A DNA stretch of 64,000 bases from Mya arenaria (lineage: Eukaryota; Mollusca; Bivalvia; Myida; Myidae). The stretch lies in NCBI RefSeq assembly GCF_026914265.1, contig NC_069124.1, forward strand, positions 56,573,589 through 56,637,588, in the 5' to 3' direction. This document shows positions 36,701 through 49,310 of the stretch, piece by piece; positions within the stretch are counted from its first letter, which is position 1, and every line of letters starts with the position of its first letter. The notes beneath the pieces are model-generated. The model did not search any database, was not told the origin of the DNA, and was given only the letters and a program-made list of their open reading frames with translations. The translations under genes and the position numbers were made by a program.

Positions 36701-37870
36701 TTCCATAAATGTTTGTTAACCTCTCTTAGGTCTAATATCAAACGTTTTTTACCAGAACTCTGAACTGAAACAGTTAAAGGATTAACCACATATGGGGGGA
36801 TACTACATTTCTCTATTAAGCATCTATCTAATAAATCTTCTATGGCCTCAGTAACAAATTCTGGCTCTAAAATAGCAGACTTATTGTTTTTACAGAAAAT
36901 TTGTTCTGGCTCCGAATACAAAGGTATCATGTAACCGTTTTTAATAATGTCTAATATATAATCATTAGTACCTATGCTTTGCCAAAATTCTAAGTGATCT
37001 TTTAATCTGCCCTTAACAATCATATGTTTCTGACCCTGTTCATACTCGTAAAAATCATGAGTAAAGCGTCTATAATCATACTCATCTTTAAAGGTCACAT
37101 CAGAATTCTCGTTTTCTGGAACCGGAAGGCTGGTCGCCTTGAGCACCTGCCCGAACGTTGGGGCAGTTCCGCCGGAAGTGGGTGGTCTCTCCACAAGCGA
37201 AGCATGGGCCGGGCGCGGGTGGTCTGCCGAAGCCTGGGACTGCGTTGTAGCCGAAAACGGAAGTGGATCCTGAACCGTAACCGGAAGCGTTGCTGAAGGA
37301 CCCGTATGGACGAAACGACCTCGCCCACCTCCCGTAAGAAAGGGCGACTGCACAGGCTGACGAGTGTTAGCAAAATCACGCCCCTTACCCCTTGAAGAGC
37401 GTTTCTTCTTGAGAGCTCTGCTCTCAGATCGGTGAATCTTGGTCTCATCTTCACTATCACTCGCTACCGGATTCGACTCGTACTGTCGTACCGTCTCCCA
37501 TCCGCCCTAGGAACTATCAGCAATCCTAATTAACTTATTCCTCTTTTGCAATTTGTCCGAAAACTCGCTTAATTGTTCAATACAATATTCCCTCTTTCCA
37601 TGTTCTAACGCCCAAGTTGCTTGTTTTACAGCATCCAACAATTCATTGTTAAAGTTAAACTGAACTTTGTTTCCTTCAAAACGCCACTTTATGTCTTGCT
37701 CAGTTTTTAACTTTTTCACTTCTGATGACACTGAATAACTGTTACCATGTACTTCTTGTTTCAAGCTGCTTAACTCCGCTAAAATAGTACTTAATTGCAA
37801 CTGGATAGGGTTCGAATCTCCACAACTTGTATCCTCAGTACTTAGAATGGACTCCGAAGTCATAATCTAC
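33779..37870 (-). mobile_element. DIRS-order (tyrosine-recombinase) retrotransposon, fossil
   Basis: Three regions lie in order on the minus strand. A gag-like region at about 37.9-37.4 kb is followed by a reverse transcriptase plus RNase H region at about 37.3-35.1 kb. The latter shows LILDLREVNKHL, FDLTSAYHFVQI, FLDDGLG in the RT, and VVYSDASDIGYGG and WYTDNQGVRSI in the RNase H. A tyrosine recombinase region follows at about 34.7-33.8 kb, with HSLRSGGAT and KRHGRW. Tyrosine recombinase instead of a DDE integrase, and this order, define the DIRS group. Terminal repeats were not located, so the outer limits are approximate. The copy looks broken, with a few breaks, but is fairly well preserved and so not very old. 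Confidence 0.85.
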
Positions 37871-38288
37871 CACGTGGTCGCCCACAGTGTAATCAAAACC
37901 GGTTTTCAAACATTAACAAAGAAAGTTAAGTCTTGTCCGTTTGACTGTCCGAAACTGAATGACCAATTCACTGACCAATACCTCGTTTTCCTCGTGCTAA
38001 CTTACAACGCCACCTAGCGTTCATTTCATTTAACTAAGGAAATTAATTTACTTCTAATTCGTAAACTCAAACTAAGTAAATTACATTTCATAAAGTTGAT
38101 GTCGTCCATTAATTGTTTTAATTTGTAATTCATTTGCTTCGGAAAATAAAGTTAGCTTTAATACTTAATTATGTTCAACATGCATAATAATCAAATAATT
38201 GAACATCTATACAATACTCGATCATCGTTTTATCACATGATATACAACTCTGATATAACCATCACGTATTTTCTGTATTACACATGTA
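37871..38288. other. Non-coding spacer, possibly the 5' end of the DIRS element
   Basis: AT-rich sequence beyond the gag-like region. The element's terminal repeat may lie here but could not be recognised without a second copy. Confidence 0.35.
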
Positions 38289-38640
38289 TTATACGTCACC
38301 ACCACCACCACAAGACTTTTCTTCAGGGAGATTGAATAAGCTGTTCGGACTCTCCGGGAGTTTCTTCAGTGCTGTCCTATTGTAAATACTGGCATCGTTG
38401 CTTGAACCATCAGAACCGAAATCAATCCTGAGGAATCTGTTGTCAACGTCGACCAGGGTCATGAGGACAATGGAGAAGAAGCCCTTGTAGTTTCTGTACA
38501 CAGAGCAAATATTCCAAGTACAGGTGGCCGTCACATGCTTGCCATTCAGAGCACCATGGCAGTGTGGAAATTGCCACCTCTCCTCAAACTGCTCAGTTGT
38601 AGTAAGACACTGCATTACCTCAGCAGCAAACTAGGTTTTG
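38289..38640 (-). pseudogene. PIF/Harbinger transposase fragment
   Basis: The minus-strand frame contains WQFPHCHGALNGKHV, NYKGFFSIVLMTLVDVDNRF and SDGSSNDASIYNRTALKK. This is the DDE core of PIF/Harbinger (HARBI1-like) transposases, including the conserved NYKGFFS and DVDxxF blocks. The first catalytic aspartate, normally in GALDGKH, is Asn. The N-terminal DNA-binding part and the C-terminal third carrying the last acidic residue are absent. The copy is a truncated relic; no companion Myb-like gene or terminal inverted repeats were found. Confidence 0.82.
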
Positions 38641-38897
38641 ATGGCATCGCATAAATGATGACTCCATAAATGATGAGGGAGTTGGTGGTCGGGGCAAAAG
38701 TGAAGTTGTAAGAGAGACATGGATAATTGGCACTGCAGGCCAGTTGTCGTAGACAGCTTGAAACCAGGGGAGATAAACTTTCTGTAACATGTGTCCTTCT
38801 TCTCTCTTCTGCCTTCTACCATTCACAGGACCTCATCGTGAGGCCTTTTTGGAAGTATTGTGTAGTTGTAGAAGGCATTCTTATCTGCTGTTTTCAA

Positions 38898-39080
38898 CTT
38901 ATTTAGTAGACCTGACCCACATATACATTCAATTTGGTTTACTCCTTCATTTAGTAGACCTGACCCACATATACATTGGTTTACTTCTTCATTTAGTAGA
39001 CCTGACCCACATATACATTGGTTTACTCCTTCATTTAGTAGACCTGACCCACATATACATTGGTTTACTCCTTCATTTCC
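38898..39080. repeat. 42-bp tandem repeat, about four copies
   Basis: The unit is ATTTAGTAGACCTGACCCAC followed by ATATACATTGGTTTACTCCTTC (42 bp). The first copy has a 5-base insertion. Because 42 is divisible by 3, a short plus-strand frame (LVDLTHIYIGLLLH repeats) stays open. It is not treated as a gene. It adjoins the transposase relic. Confidence 0.9.
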
Positions 39081-39560
39081 TTTGTTTGCCCCAACCCTGG
39101 CACATTAAAAGAAAAACAAAGAAAGTACATTGTCGAATGCTAGAAAGGAAAACAGCAAGCAATGGCAAAGTGAAATAAGATAATTTCACCTGTAATAGGA
39201 GGTACTGGGTCTGTAAGAGTTGCTCATCATGTTATTTGAGGTGCATCAAAAAATCAATGGTGCTGCCTTCGTTTTCCTGGTTGACTCGCCGTCAAAGTAT
39301 GTCATACTGCAGAAACTGAATTGTGATTGATTAGGAATGAAGTATTGGGAGTTACACACGTCTCTGCTCCGTAGGGTTGCCCAGGGCTGATTGCGATAGA
39401 GGTTTGTTTATTTGACTTTACCAATGGCTGATTTATGGCTTGACCCCGCAGTGACGCCATCACGACTTAAAAAAGCCGTAAGTGACATGAAATTCGCAGT
39501 CGAATCCAGACATATGAACACTTAAAAAAACAGAAAGAGATACAAGAGATCTAGGTGCGA
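39081..39560. other. Non-coding sequence
   Basis: Nothing is recognised between the 42-bp repeat and the SINE remnant. Confidence 0.35.
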
Positions 39561-39735
39561 TTCCCATAGCCTTTTTCGAATATACCTATTGGTTCTTAAA
39601 CGCGCCAGTATAAAGAACCGATACATTGGATACAACTTTCCTGGGTTGAACCAGTACTGGGCACATCATTTTGTTAGTACATCTCCTGTCGGGCACTAGC
39701 AAGGGAGCATTTAACGTCTTTTGGTTCGAACAACT
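39561..39735 (-). mobile_element. Diverged SINE body related to the tRNA-Arg SINE
   Basis: The minus strand reads ACCAAAAGACGTTAAATG, then CAGTACTGGTTCAACCCAGG, AAAGTTGTATCCAATGTATC, AAGAACCAAT and TTCGAAAAAGGCTA. This follows the body of the SINEs at 1416 and 16522 in the same order. The tRNA head and the tail are missing, and divergence is clearly higher. It may represent a sister subfamily. Confidence 0.7.
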
Positions 39736-40737
39736 GAGAAAAAAATAATCTGAAGCTGGTCTTTTATATGTCCGCCCACGACACATGGAAAACACTTTGT
39801 GTTGAGTTACTCAATTTTGGCTGTTTTCGCCGACACCGTGGTCCCATCTCGATGTCATCGTACTATAATAAGATGGCTTCATGATGGCTTCACGTCGCGT
39901 TGCGAGACAATCGGGCCTCTTCTTGTTTCCCTCGTATTGTTTTCGTGAGGCAAATTGCCCGATGACACGGATGGTCACACGAATTTAAGACAAAGATGAC
40001 ACGATTTGGCAAGTTGGCTATACAAAGGTAAAAATGAGCAAACGAATTCAACACGAAAATGAACCTTCGCAAAGATTTTGCAACCGCTCACGAAATTGCT
40101 GCCGGACCTTGAGAAACTCTACCGGCGGTCAAACGATTACTTAAGATGTCCGTACAAATGGCCCGATGGTTTTACGAGCAGAGCCGAATTGTAGCATTTT
40201 CTTTAAAGTGTGTCCATCTGGTGTCAATTTCGGGACAGAGTGACGTCTGCATCAAGAGCATTGAACAGGAATGCATTCTTACTTGTCACGACAATCGCAA
40301 TACTAATACAAGAAAGACAACCGTTATTACTAACCCTATTATTCACAGTAGAGCGATGTACCATATTGAGTGTGTTGCATATATTCCAATAAGAAACATA
40401 ACAGATCGGAACAGTGTATCAGAAAATTTATGAAAAATGTAATGAGCCTTGTACAAACCTACTTCGTATAAACACACACTAGTTTAGTTTGAATATGTCA
40501 CGTACATTTCCTTCAACATAAACGAAACGCGTTGACAATTTCACGATATGTTCATAAGAATATATTGTATTGATGTAGCAAAACTACTAGTCATAGGCCA
40601 CGGAGACATCACTCAACGTAACCGACAAACCATACGGAATTATAGAATAGTTGTTTAAGGTATAAACTATTCTTATAACACAGCAATACAGCGGTACTAG
40701 AAACGGATACGTAGTAAATAATTGACTGTATGATAGT
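39736..40737. other. Non-coding sequence, possibly part of an unrecognised repeat
   Basis: The segment 39830-40110 has a locally higher GC content and inverted words (GACAATCGGGCC, CAAATTGCCCGATG), but the ends could not be defined. No gene was recognised. Confidence 0.35.
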
Positions 40738-43700
40738 AGAGGATGGACAGTATTGTTATACAGGATGACCAGTATGGTAAAAGAGGATGGCCTGTATTGT
40801 TATAGAGGATGGGCAGTATTGTTATAGCGGATGGACAGTATTGTTATAGAGAATAACCAGTATGGTAAAAGAGGATGGCCAGTATTGTTATAGAGGATGA
40901 CCAGTATTGTTATAGAGGATGGCCTGTATTGTTAAAGAGGATGGCCAGTATTGTTATAGAGGATGGCCAGTATTGTTATAGAGGATGACCAGTATTGTTA
41001 TAGATGAAGGCCTGTATTGTTATAGAGGATGGCCTGTATTGTTATAGAGGATGGCCAGTATTGTAATAGAGGATGACCAGTATGGCAAAAGAGGATGGCC
41101 AGTATTGTTATAGAGGATGACCAGTATTGTTATAGAGGATGGCCAGTATTGTTATAGAGGATGACCAGTAGTGTTGTAGAGGATGGCCTGTATTGTTATA
41201 GAGGATGACCAGTATTGTTATAGAGGATGACCAGTATTGTTATAGAGGATGGCCAGTATTGTTATAGAGGATGACCAGTGTTGTTATAGAGGATGACCAG
41301 TATTGTTATAGAGGATGGCCTGTATTGTTGTAGAGAAAGACCAGTATTGTTGTAGAGGATGGCCTGTATTGTTATAGAGGATGACCAGTATTGTTATAGA
41401 GGATGGCCAGTATTGTTATAGAGGATGGCCGGTATTGTTGAAGAGGATGGCCTGTATTGTTATAGAGGATGGCCTGTATTGTTATAGAGGATGACCAGTA
41501 TTGTTATAGAGGATGGCCAGTATTGTTATAGAGGATGGCCAGTATTGTTATAGAGGATGACCAGTATTGTTGTAGAGGATGGCCTGTATTGTTATAGAGG
41601 ATGACCAGTATTGTTATAGAGGATGGCCTGTATTGTTATAGAGGATGACCAGTATTGTTATAGAGGATGACCAGTATTGTTATAGAGGATGGCCTGTATT
41701 GTTATAGAGGATGACCAGTATTGTTATAGAGGATGGCCAGTATTGTTAAAGAGGATGGCCAGTATTGTTATAGAGGATGACCAGTATTGTTATAGAGGAT
41801 GGCCTGTATTGTTATAGAGGATGACCAGTATTGTTGTAGAGGATGGCCTGTATTGTTATAGAGGATGACCAGTATTGTTATAGAGGATGACCAGTATTGT
41901 TATAGAGGATGGCCAGTATTGTTATAGAGGATGACCAGTATTGTTATAGAGGATGACCAGTATTGTTATAGAGGATGGCCTGTATTGTTGTAGAGAAAGA
42001 CCAGTATTGTTGTAGAGGATGGCCTGTATTGTTATTGAGGATGACCAGTATTGTTATAGAGGATGGCCAGTATTGTTATAGAGGATGGCCTGTATTGTTG
42101 TAGAGGATGGCCTGTATTGTTATAGAGGATGGCCTGTATTGTTATAGAGGATGACCAGTATTGTTATAGAGGATGGCCAGTATTGTTAAAGAGGATGACC
42201 AGTATTGTTAAAGAGGATGACCAGTATTGTTGTAGAGGATGGCCTGTATTGTTATAGAGGATGACCAGTATTGTTATAGAGGATGGCCTGTATTGTTGTA
42301 GAGAAAGACCAGTATTGTTGTAGAGGATGGCCAGTATTGCTAAAGAGGATGGCCAGTATTGTTATAGCGGATGGACAGTATTGTTATAGAGAATGACCAG
42401 TATGGTAAAAGAGGATGACCAGTATTGTTATAGAGGATGGCCTGTATTGTTATAGAGGATGGCCTGTATTGTTATAGAGGATGACCAGTATTGTTAAAGA
42501 GGATGGCCTTTATTGTTATAGAGGATGGCCTGTATTGTTATAGAGGATGACCAGTATTGTTATAGAGGATGGCCTGTATTGTTATAGAGCATGGCCAGTA
42601 TTGTTAAAGAGGATGACCAGTATTGTTATAGAGGATGGCCTGTATTGTTATAGAGGATGACCAGTATTGTTATAGAGGATGGCCAGTATTGTTAAAGAGG
42701 ATGACCAGTATTGTTATAGAGGATGGCCAGTATTGTTATAGAGGATGACCAGTATTGTTATTGAGGATGGCCTGTATTGTTATAGAGGATGACCAGTATT
42801 GTTATAGAGGATGACCAGTATTGTTATAGAGGATGACCAGTATTGTTATAGAGGATGGCCTGTATTGTTAAAGAGGATGACGAGTATTGTTATAGAGGAT
42901 GGCCTGTATTGTTATAGAGGATGACCAGTATTGTTATATTGGATGACCAGTATTGTTATAGAGGATGACCAGTATTGTTATAGAGGATGGCCTGTATTGT
43001 TAAAGAGGATGGCCTGTATTGTTAAAGAGGATGGCCTGTATTGTTAAAGAGGATGACCAGTATTGTGATAGAGGATGGCCACTATTGTTATAGAGGATGA
43101 CCAGTATTGTTATAGAGGATGACCGGTATTGTTATAAAGGATGACCAGTATTGTTAAAGAGGATGGCCTGTATTGTTATAGAGGATGGCCTGTATTGTTA
43201 AAGAGGATGACCAGTATTGTAAAAGAGGATAGGCAGTATTGTTATAGAGGATGGCCTGTATTGTTATAGAGGATGGCCAGTATGGTTATAGAGGATGGCC
43301 TGTATTGATATAGAGGATGACCAGTATTGCTATAGAGGATGGCCTGTATTGTTATAGAGGATGGCCAGTATGGTTATAGAGGATGACCAGTATTGTAAAA
43401 GAGGATAGGCAGTATTGTTATAGAGGATTAACAGTATTATTTTAGAGGATGGCCAGCATTGTTAAAGAGGATGACCAGTATGGTAAAAGAGGATGAACAT
43501 TATGGTAGAAGAGGATGGTCAGTATTGTTATAGAGAAAGACCAGTATTGTTGTAGAGGATGGCCAGTATTGCTATAGAGGATGGCCAGTATTGTTATAGA
43601 GGATGGCCAGTATGGTAAAAGAGGATGGCCAGTATTTTTGTAGAGGATTGCCAGTATTGTTATAGCGGATGGCCAGTTTTGTTATAGAGGATGGCCAGTA

Positions 43701-46700
43701 TGGTAAAAGAGGATGGCCAGTATGGTAAAAGAGGATGACCAGTATTGTTGTAGAGGATGGCCAGTATTGCTATAGAGGATGGCCAGTATGGTTATAGAGG
43801 ATGGCCAATATTGTTATAGAGGATGGCCAGTATTGTTGTAGAGGATGGCCAGTATTGTTGTAGAGGATGGCCAGTATTGCTATAGAGGATGGCCAGTATT
43901 GTTATAGAGGATGGCCAGTATGGTTAAAGAGGATGGCCAGTATTTTTGTAGAGGATTGCCAGTATTGTTATAGCGGATGGCCAGTATTGTTATAGAGGAT
44001 GGCCAGTATGGTAAAAGAGGATGGCCAGTATGGTAAAAGAGGATGGCCAGTATTATTGTAGAGGATGGCCAGTATTGCTATAGAGGATGGCCAGTATGGT
44101 TATAGAGGATGGCCAATATTGTTATAGAGGATGGCCAGTATTGTTATAGAGGATGGCCAGTATTGTTGTAGAGGATGGCCAGTATTGCTATAGAGGATGG
44201 CCAGTATTGTTATAGAGGATGGCCAGTATGGTAAAAGAGGATGGCCAGTATTTTTGTAGAGGATGGCCAGTATTGTTATAGCGGATGGCCAGTATTGTTA
44301 TAGAGGATGACCAGTATGGTAAAAGAGGATGGCCAGTATTGTTGTAGAGGATGGCCAGTATTGTTATAGAGGATGGGCAGTATGGTAAAAGAGGATGGCC
44401 AGTATTTTTGTAGAGGATGGCCAGTATTGTTATAGCGGATGGCCAGTATTGTTATAGAGGATGGCCAGTATGGTAAAAGAGGATGGCCAGTATTGTTGTA
44501 GAGGATGGCCAGTATTGTTATAGAGGATGGGCAGTATGGTTATAGAGGATGGCCAATATTGTTATAGAGGATGGCCAGTATTGTTGTAGAGGATGGCCAG
44601 TATTGTAATAGAGGATGGCCAATATTGTTATAGAGGATGGTAGGTATTGTTATAGAGGATGACCAGTATTGTTGTAGAGGATGGCCAGTATTGTAATAGA
44701 GGATGGCCAATATTGTTATAGAGGATGGCCAGTATTGTTGTAGAGGATGGCCAGTATTGTAATAGAGGATGGCCAATATTGTTATAGTGGATGGTAAGTA
44801 TTGTTATAGAGGATGGCCAGTATGGTTATAGAGGATGGCCAATATTGTTATAGAGGATGGGCAGTATTGTTGTAGAGGATGGCCAGTATTGTAACAGAGG
44901 ATGGCCAGTATTGTTATAGAGGATGGCCAGTATGGTAAAAGAGGATGGGCAGTACTTTTACAGAGAATGGCCAGTATTGTTATAGAGGACGGCCAGTATT
45001 GTTATAGAGGATGGCCAGAATTGTTTTGGGGATGGCCAGTATTGTTATAGAGGACGGCCAGTATTGTTATCGGGATGGCCAGTATTGTTATAGATGACGG
45101 CCATTATTGTTATAGAGGATAGCCAGTATTGTTATGGGGATGGCCAGTATTGTAAAAGAGGATGGCCAGTATTGTTATAGAGGACGGCCAGTATTGTTAT
45201 GGGGATGGCCAGTATTGTTATAGAGGACGGCCAGTATTGTTATAGAGGATGGCCAGTATTGTTATAGAGGACGGCCAGTATTGTTATAGAGGATGGCCAG
45301 AATTGTTATGGGGATGGCCAGTATTGTTATAGAGGACGGCCAGTATTGTTATCGGGATGGCCAGTATTGTTATAGATGACGGCCACTATTGTTATAGAGG
45401 ATAGCCAGTATTGTTATGGGGATGGCCAGTATTGTAAAAGAGGATGGCTAGTATTGTTAAAGAGGACGGCCAGTATTGTTATGGGGATAGCCAGTATTGT
45501 TATAGAGGACGGCCAGTATTGTTATAGAGGATGGCCAGAATTTTAATAGAGGATGACCAGTATTGTTATAGAGGATGACCAGTATTGCTATAGAGGATGG
45601 CCTGTATTGTTATAGAGGATGGCCAGTATGGTTATAGAGGATGACCAGTATTGTAAAAGAGGATGGCCAGTATGGTTATAGAGGATGGCAAGTATTGTAA
45701 AAGAGGATAGGCAGTATTATTTTAGAGGATGGCCAGTATTGTTAAAGAGGATGGCCAGTATTGTTATAGAGGACGGCCAGTATTGTTATAGAGGATGGCC
45801 TGTATTGTTATAGAGGATGACTAGTATTGTTATATTGGATGACCAGTATTGTTATAGAGGATGACCAGTATTGTTATAGAGGATGGCCTGTATTGTTAAA
45901 GAGGATGGCCAGTATGGTTATAGAGGATGGCCTGTATTGTTATAGAGGATGGCCAGTATGGTTATAGAGGATGGCCAGTATTGTTATAGAGGATGGCCTG
46001 TATTGTTATAGAGGATGGCCAGTATGGTTATAGAGGATGACCAGTATTGTAAAAGAGGATGGCCAGTATGGTTATAGAGGATGACCAGTATTGTAAAAGA
46101 GGATAGGCAGTATTATTTTAGAGGATGGCCAGTATTGTTATAGAGGATTAACAGTATAATTATATTGGATGACCAGTATTGTTATAGAGGATGACCAGTA
46201 TTGTTATAGAGGATGACCAGTATTGTTATAGAGGATGGCCTGTATTGTTATAGAGGATGGCCTGTATTGTTATAGAGGATGACCAGTATTGTTATATTGG
46301 ATGACCAGTATTGTTATAGAGGATGACCAGTATTGTTATAGAGGATGGCCTGTATTGTTAAAGAGGATGGCCTGTATTGTTAAAGAGGATGGCCTGTATT
46401 GTTAAAGAGGATGACCAGTATTGTTATAGAGGATGGCCACTATTGTTATAGAGGATGACCAGTATTGTTATAGAGGATGACCAGTATTGTTATAAAGGAT
46501 GACCAGTATTGTTATAGAGGATGGCCTGTATTGTTATAGAGGATGGCCTGTATTGTTAAAGAGGATGACCAGTATTGTAAAAGAGGATAGGCAGTATTGT
46601 TATAGAGGATGGCCAGTATTGTTATGGGGATGGCCAGTATTGTTATAGAGGACGGCCAGTATTGTTATAGAGGATGGCCAGAATTGTAATAGAGGATGGC

Positions 46701-48925
46701 CAGTATGGTTATAGAGGATGGACATTATGGTTATAGAGGATGACCAGTATTGTAAAAGAGGATAGGCAGTATTGTTATAGAGGATTAACAGTATGGTAAA
46801 AGAGGATGAACATTATGGTAGAAGAGGATGGCCAGTATTGTTATAGAGAAAGACCAGTATTGTTGTAGAGGATGGCCAGTATTGCTATAGAGGATGGCCA
46901 GTATTGTTATAGAGGATGGCCAGTATGGTAAAAGAGGATGGCCAGTATTTTTGTAGAGGATTGCCAGTATTGTTATAGCGGATGGCCAGTATTGTTATAG
47001 AGGATGGCCAGTATGGTAAAAGAGGATGGCCAGTATTGTTGTAGAGGATGGCCAGTATGGTAAAATAGGATGGCCAGTATTGTTGTAGGGGATGGCCAGT
47101 ATTGTTATAGAGGATGGCCAGTATGGTTATAGAGGATGGCCAATATTGTTATAGAGGATGGCCAGTATTGTTGTAGAGGATGGCCAGTATTGTTGTAGAG
47201 GATGGCCAGTATTGCTATAGAGGATGGCCAGTATTGTTATAGAGGATGGCCAGTATGGTAAAAGAGGATGGCCAGTATTTTTGTAGAGGATGGCCAGTAT
47301 TGTTATAGCGGATGGCCTGTATTGTTATAGAGGATGGCTAGTATGGTAAAAGAGGATGGCCAGTATTGTTGTAGAGGATGGCCAGTATTGTTATAGAGGA
47401 TGGGCAGTATGGTTATTGAGGATGGCCAGTATTGTTATAGAGGATGGCCAGTATTGTTGTAGAGGATGGCCAGTATTGTAATAGAGGATGGCCAATATTG
47501 TTATAGAGGATGGTAAGTATTGTTATAGAGGATGACCAGTATTGTTGTAGAGGATGGCCAGTATTGAAATAGAGGATGGCCAATATTGTTATAGAGGATG
47601 GCCAGTATTGTTGTAGAGGATGGCCAGTATTGTAATAGAGGATGGCCAATATTGTTATAGTGGATGGTAAGTATTGTTATAGAGGATGGCCAGTATGGTT
47701 ATAGAGGATGGCCAATATTGTTATAGAGGATGGCCAGTATTGTTGTAGAGGATGGCCAGTATTGTAATAGAGGATGGCCAGTATTGTTATAGAGGATGGC
47801 CAGTATGGTAAAAGAGGATGGGCAGTACTTTTATAGAGAATGGCCAGTATTGTAATAGAGGATGGCCAGTATGGTTATAGAGGACGGCCAGTATTGTAAT
47901 AGAGGATGGCCAGTATTGTTATAGACGATGGCCAGTATTGTTATAGAGGATGGCCAGTATTGTTATAGAGGATGGCCAGTATTGTTATAGAGGACGACGT
48001 GTATTGTTATATAGGATGGGCAGTATTGTTTAAGAGGATTAACAGTATGGTAAAAGAGGATGGGCAGTACTTTTATAGAGAATGGCCAGTATTTTTTATA
48101 GAGGACGGCCAGTATTGTTATAGAGGATGGCCAGTATTGTTATAGAGGACGGCCAGTATTGTTATAGAGGATGGCCAGAATTGTTTTGGGGATGGCCAGT
48201 ATTGTTATAGAGGACGGCCAGTATTGTTATCGGGATGGCCAGTATTGTTATAGATGACGGCCACTATTGTTATAGAGGATAGCCAGTATTGTTATGGGGA
48301 TGGCCAGTATTGTAAAAGAGGATGGCCAGTATTGTTATAGAGGACGGCCAGTATTGTTATGGGGATGGCCAGTATTGTTATAGAGGACGGCCAGTATTGT
48401 TATAGAGGATGGCCAGAATTGTAATAGAGGATGGCCAGTATGGTTATAGAGGATGGACATTATGGTTATAGAGGATAGACAATATTTTAATATAGGACGG
48501 CCAAGATGGACAGTATTGTTATAGAGGATGGACAGTATTGTTATATAGGATGGGCAGTATTGTTTAAGAGGATTAACAGTATGGTAAAAGAGGATTGACA
48601 GTACTTTCATAGAGAATGGCCAGTATTGTTTATAGAGGACGGCCAGTATTGTTATGGGGATGGCCAGTATTGTTATAGAGGACGGCCAGTATTGTTATAG
48701 AGGATGGCCTGTATTGTAATAGAGGATGGCCAGTATGGTTATAGAGGATGGACATTATGGTTATAGAGGATAGACAATATTTTAATATAGGACGGCAAAG
48801 ATGGACAGCATTGTTATAGAGGATGGACAGTGTGGTAAAAGAGGATGGAGAGTATGATAATTGAGGATGACCAGTATTGTTATAGAGGATGGACAGTATG
48901 ACAAAAGCGGATAGCCAGTGTCATG
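40738..48925. repeat. 22-bp satellite array, about 370 copies, with an internal ~3-kb duplication
   Basis: The monomer is TATAGAGGATGGCCAGTATTGT (period 22), shifted in places to 21 or 20 bp (GGGGATGGCC form). Main variants are GGATGACCAG, GGATGGCCTG, TATGGTAAAAGAGG, GTTGTAGAGG and GAGGACGGCC. Rare variants recur in the same order: GAACATTATGGTAGAAG at 43495 and 46808, GGGCAGTATGGTTAT at about 44530 and 47402, AATTGTTTTGGGGATGG at 45019 and 48179. This shows a duplicated block with offsets of 2.9-3.3 kb. A smaller 30-monomer repeat (660 bp) is seen at 41.2 and 41.9 kb. Flanking monomers degenerate at both ends. Confidence 0.95.
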
Positions 48926-49310
48926 TTAAACTCATCGCTTAGTACAACGAATGTCAACAACATACAAACCTTCATTGGAATCGATCCATTTTGAAAACGA
49001 TGTTTCATGTTGATAACTGTTCTTTGGATGTGTGTATTTAGTAAAGACCTTTTACTGATCGAATCTGTAATTGACGTTGATTAATTGTTTTTACCTTTTA
49101 TATCCATCTTATTATTTATCAATTCTAGTTGTATTGGTTTCTCATTTAATATAATCTTGTTCCATATTGTAGATGATTTCCTATGTTTTTCTCAATATAT
49201 TAACTCCAATATAAGAACGGTGACCAAGTAGGCGGAGCTTAACCATGCAATAAGTAGCGTGCGGATAAATTGCAACGATGCTAATATATATCTTCAAGCT
49301 AGTTATTTAC

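Noticed and set aside
44540-47649. Two similar minus-strand frames (GHPLQQYWPSS type) at 44540-44776 and 47413-47649
   Set aside because: They are stretches of the 22-bp satellite that happen to lack stops; the similarity comes from the internal array duplication.
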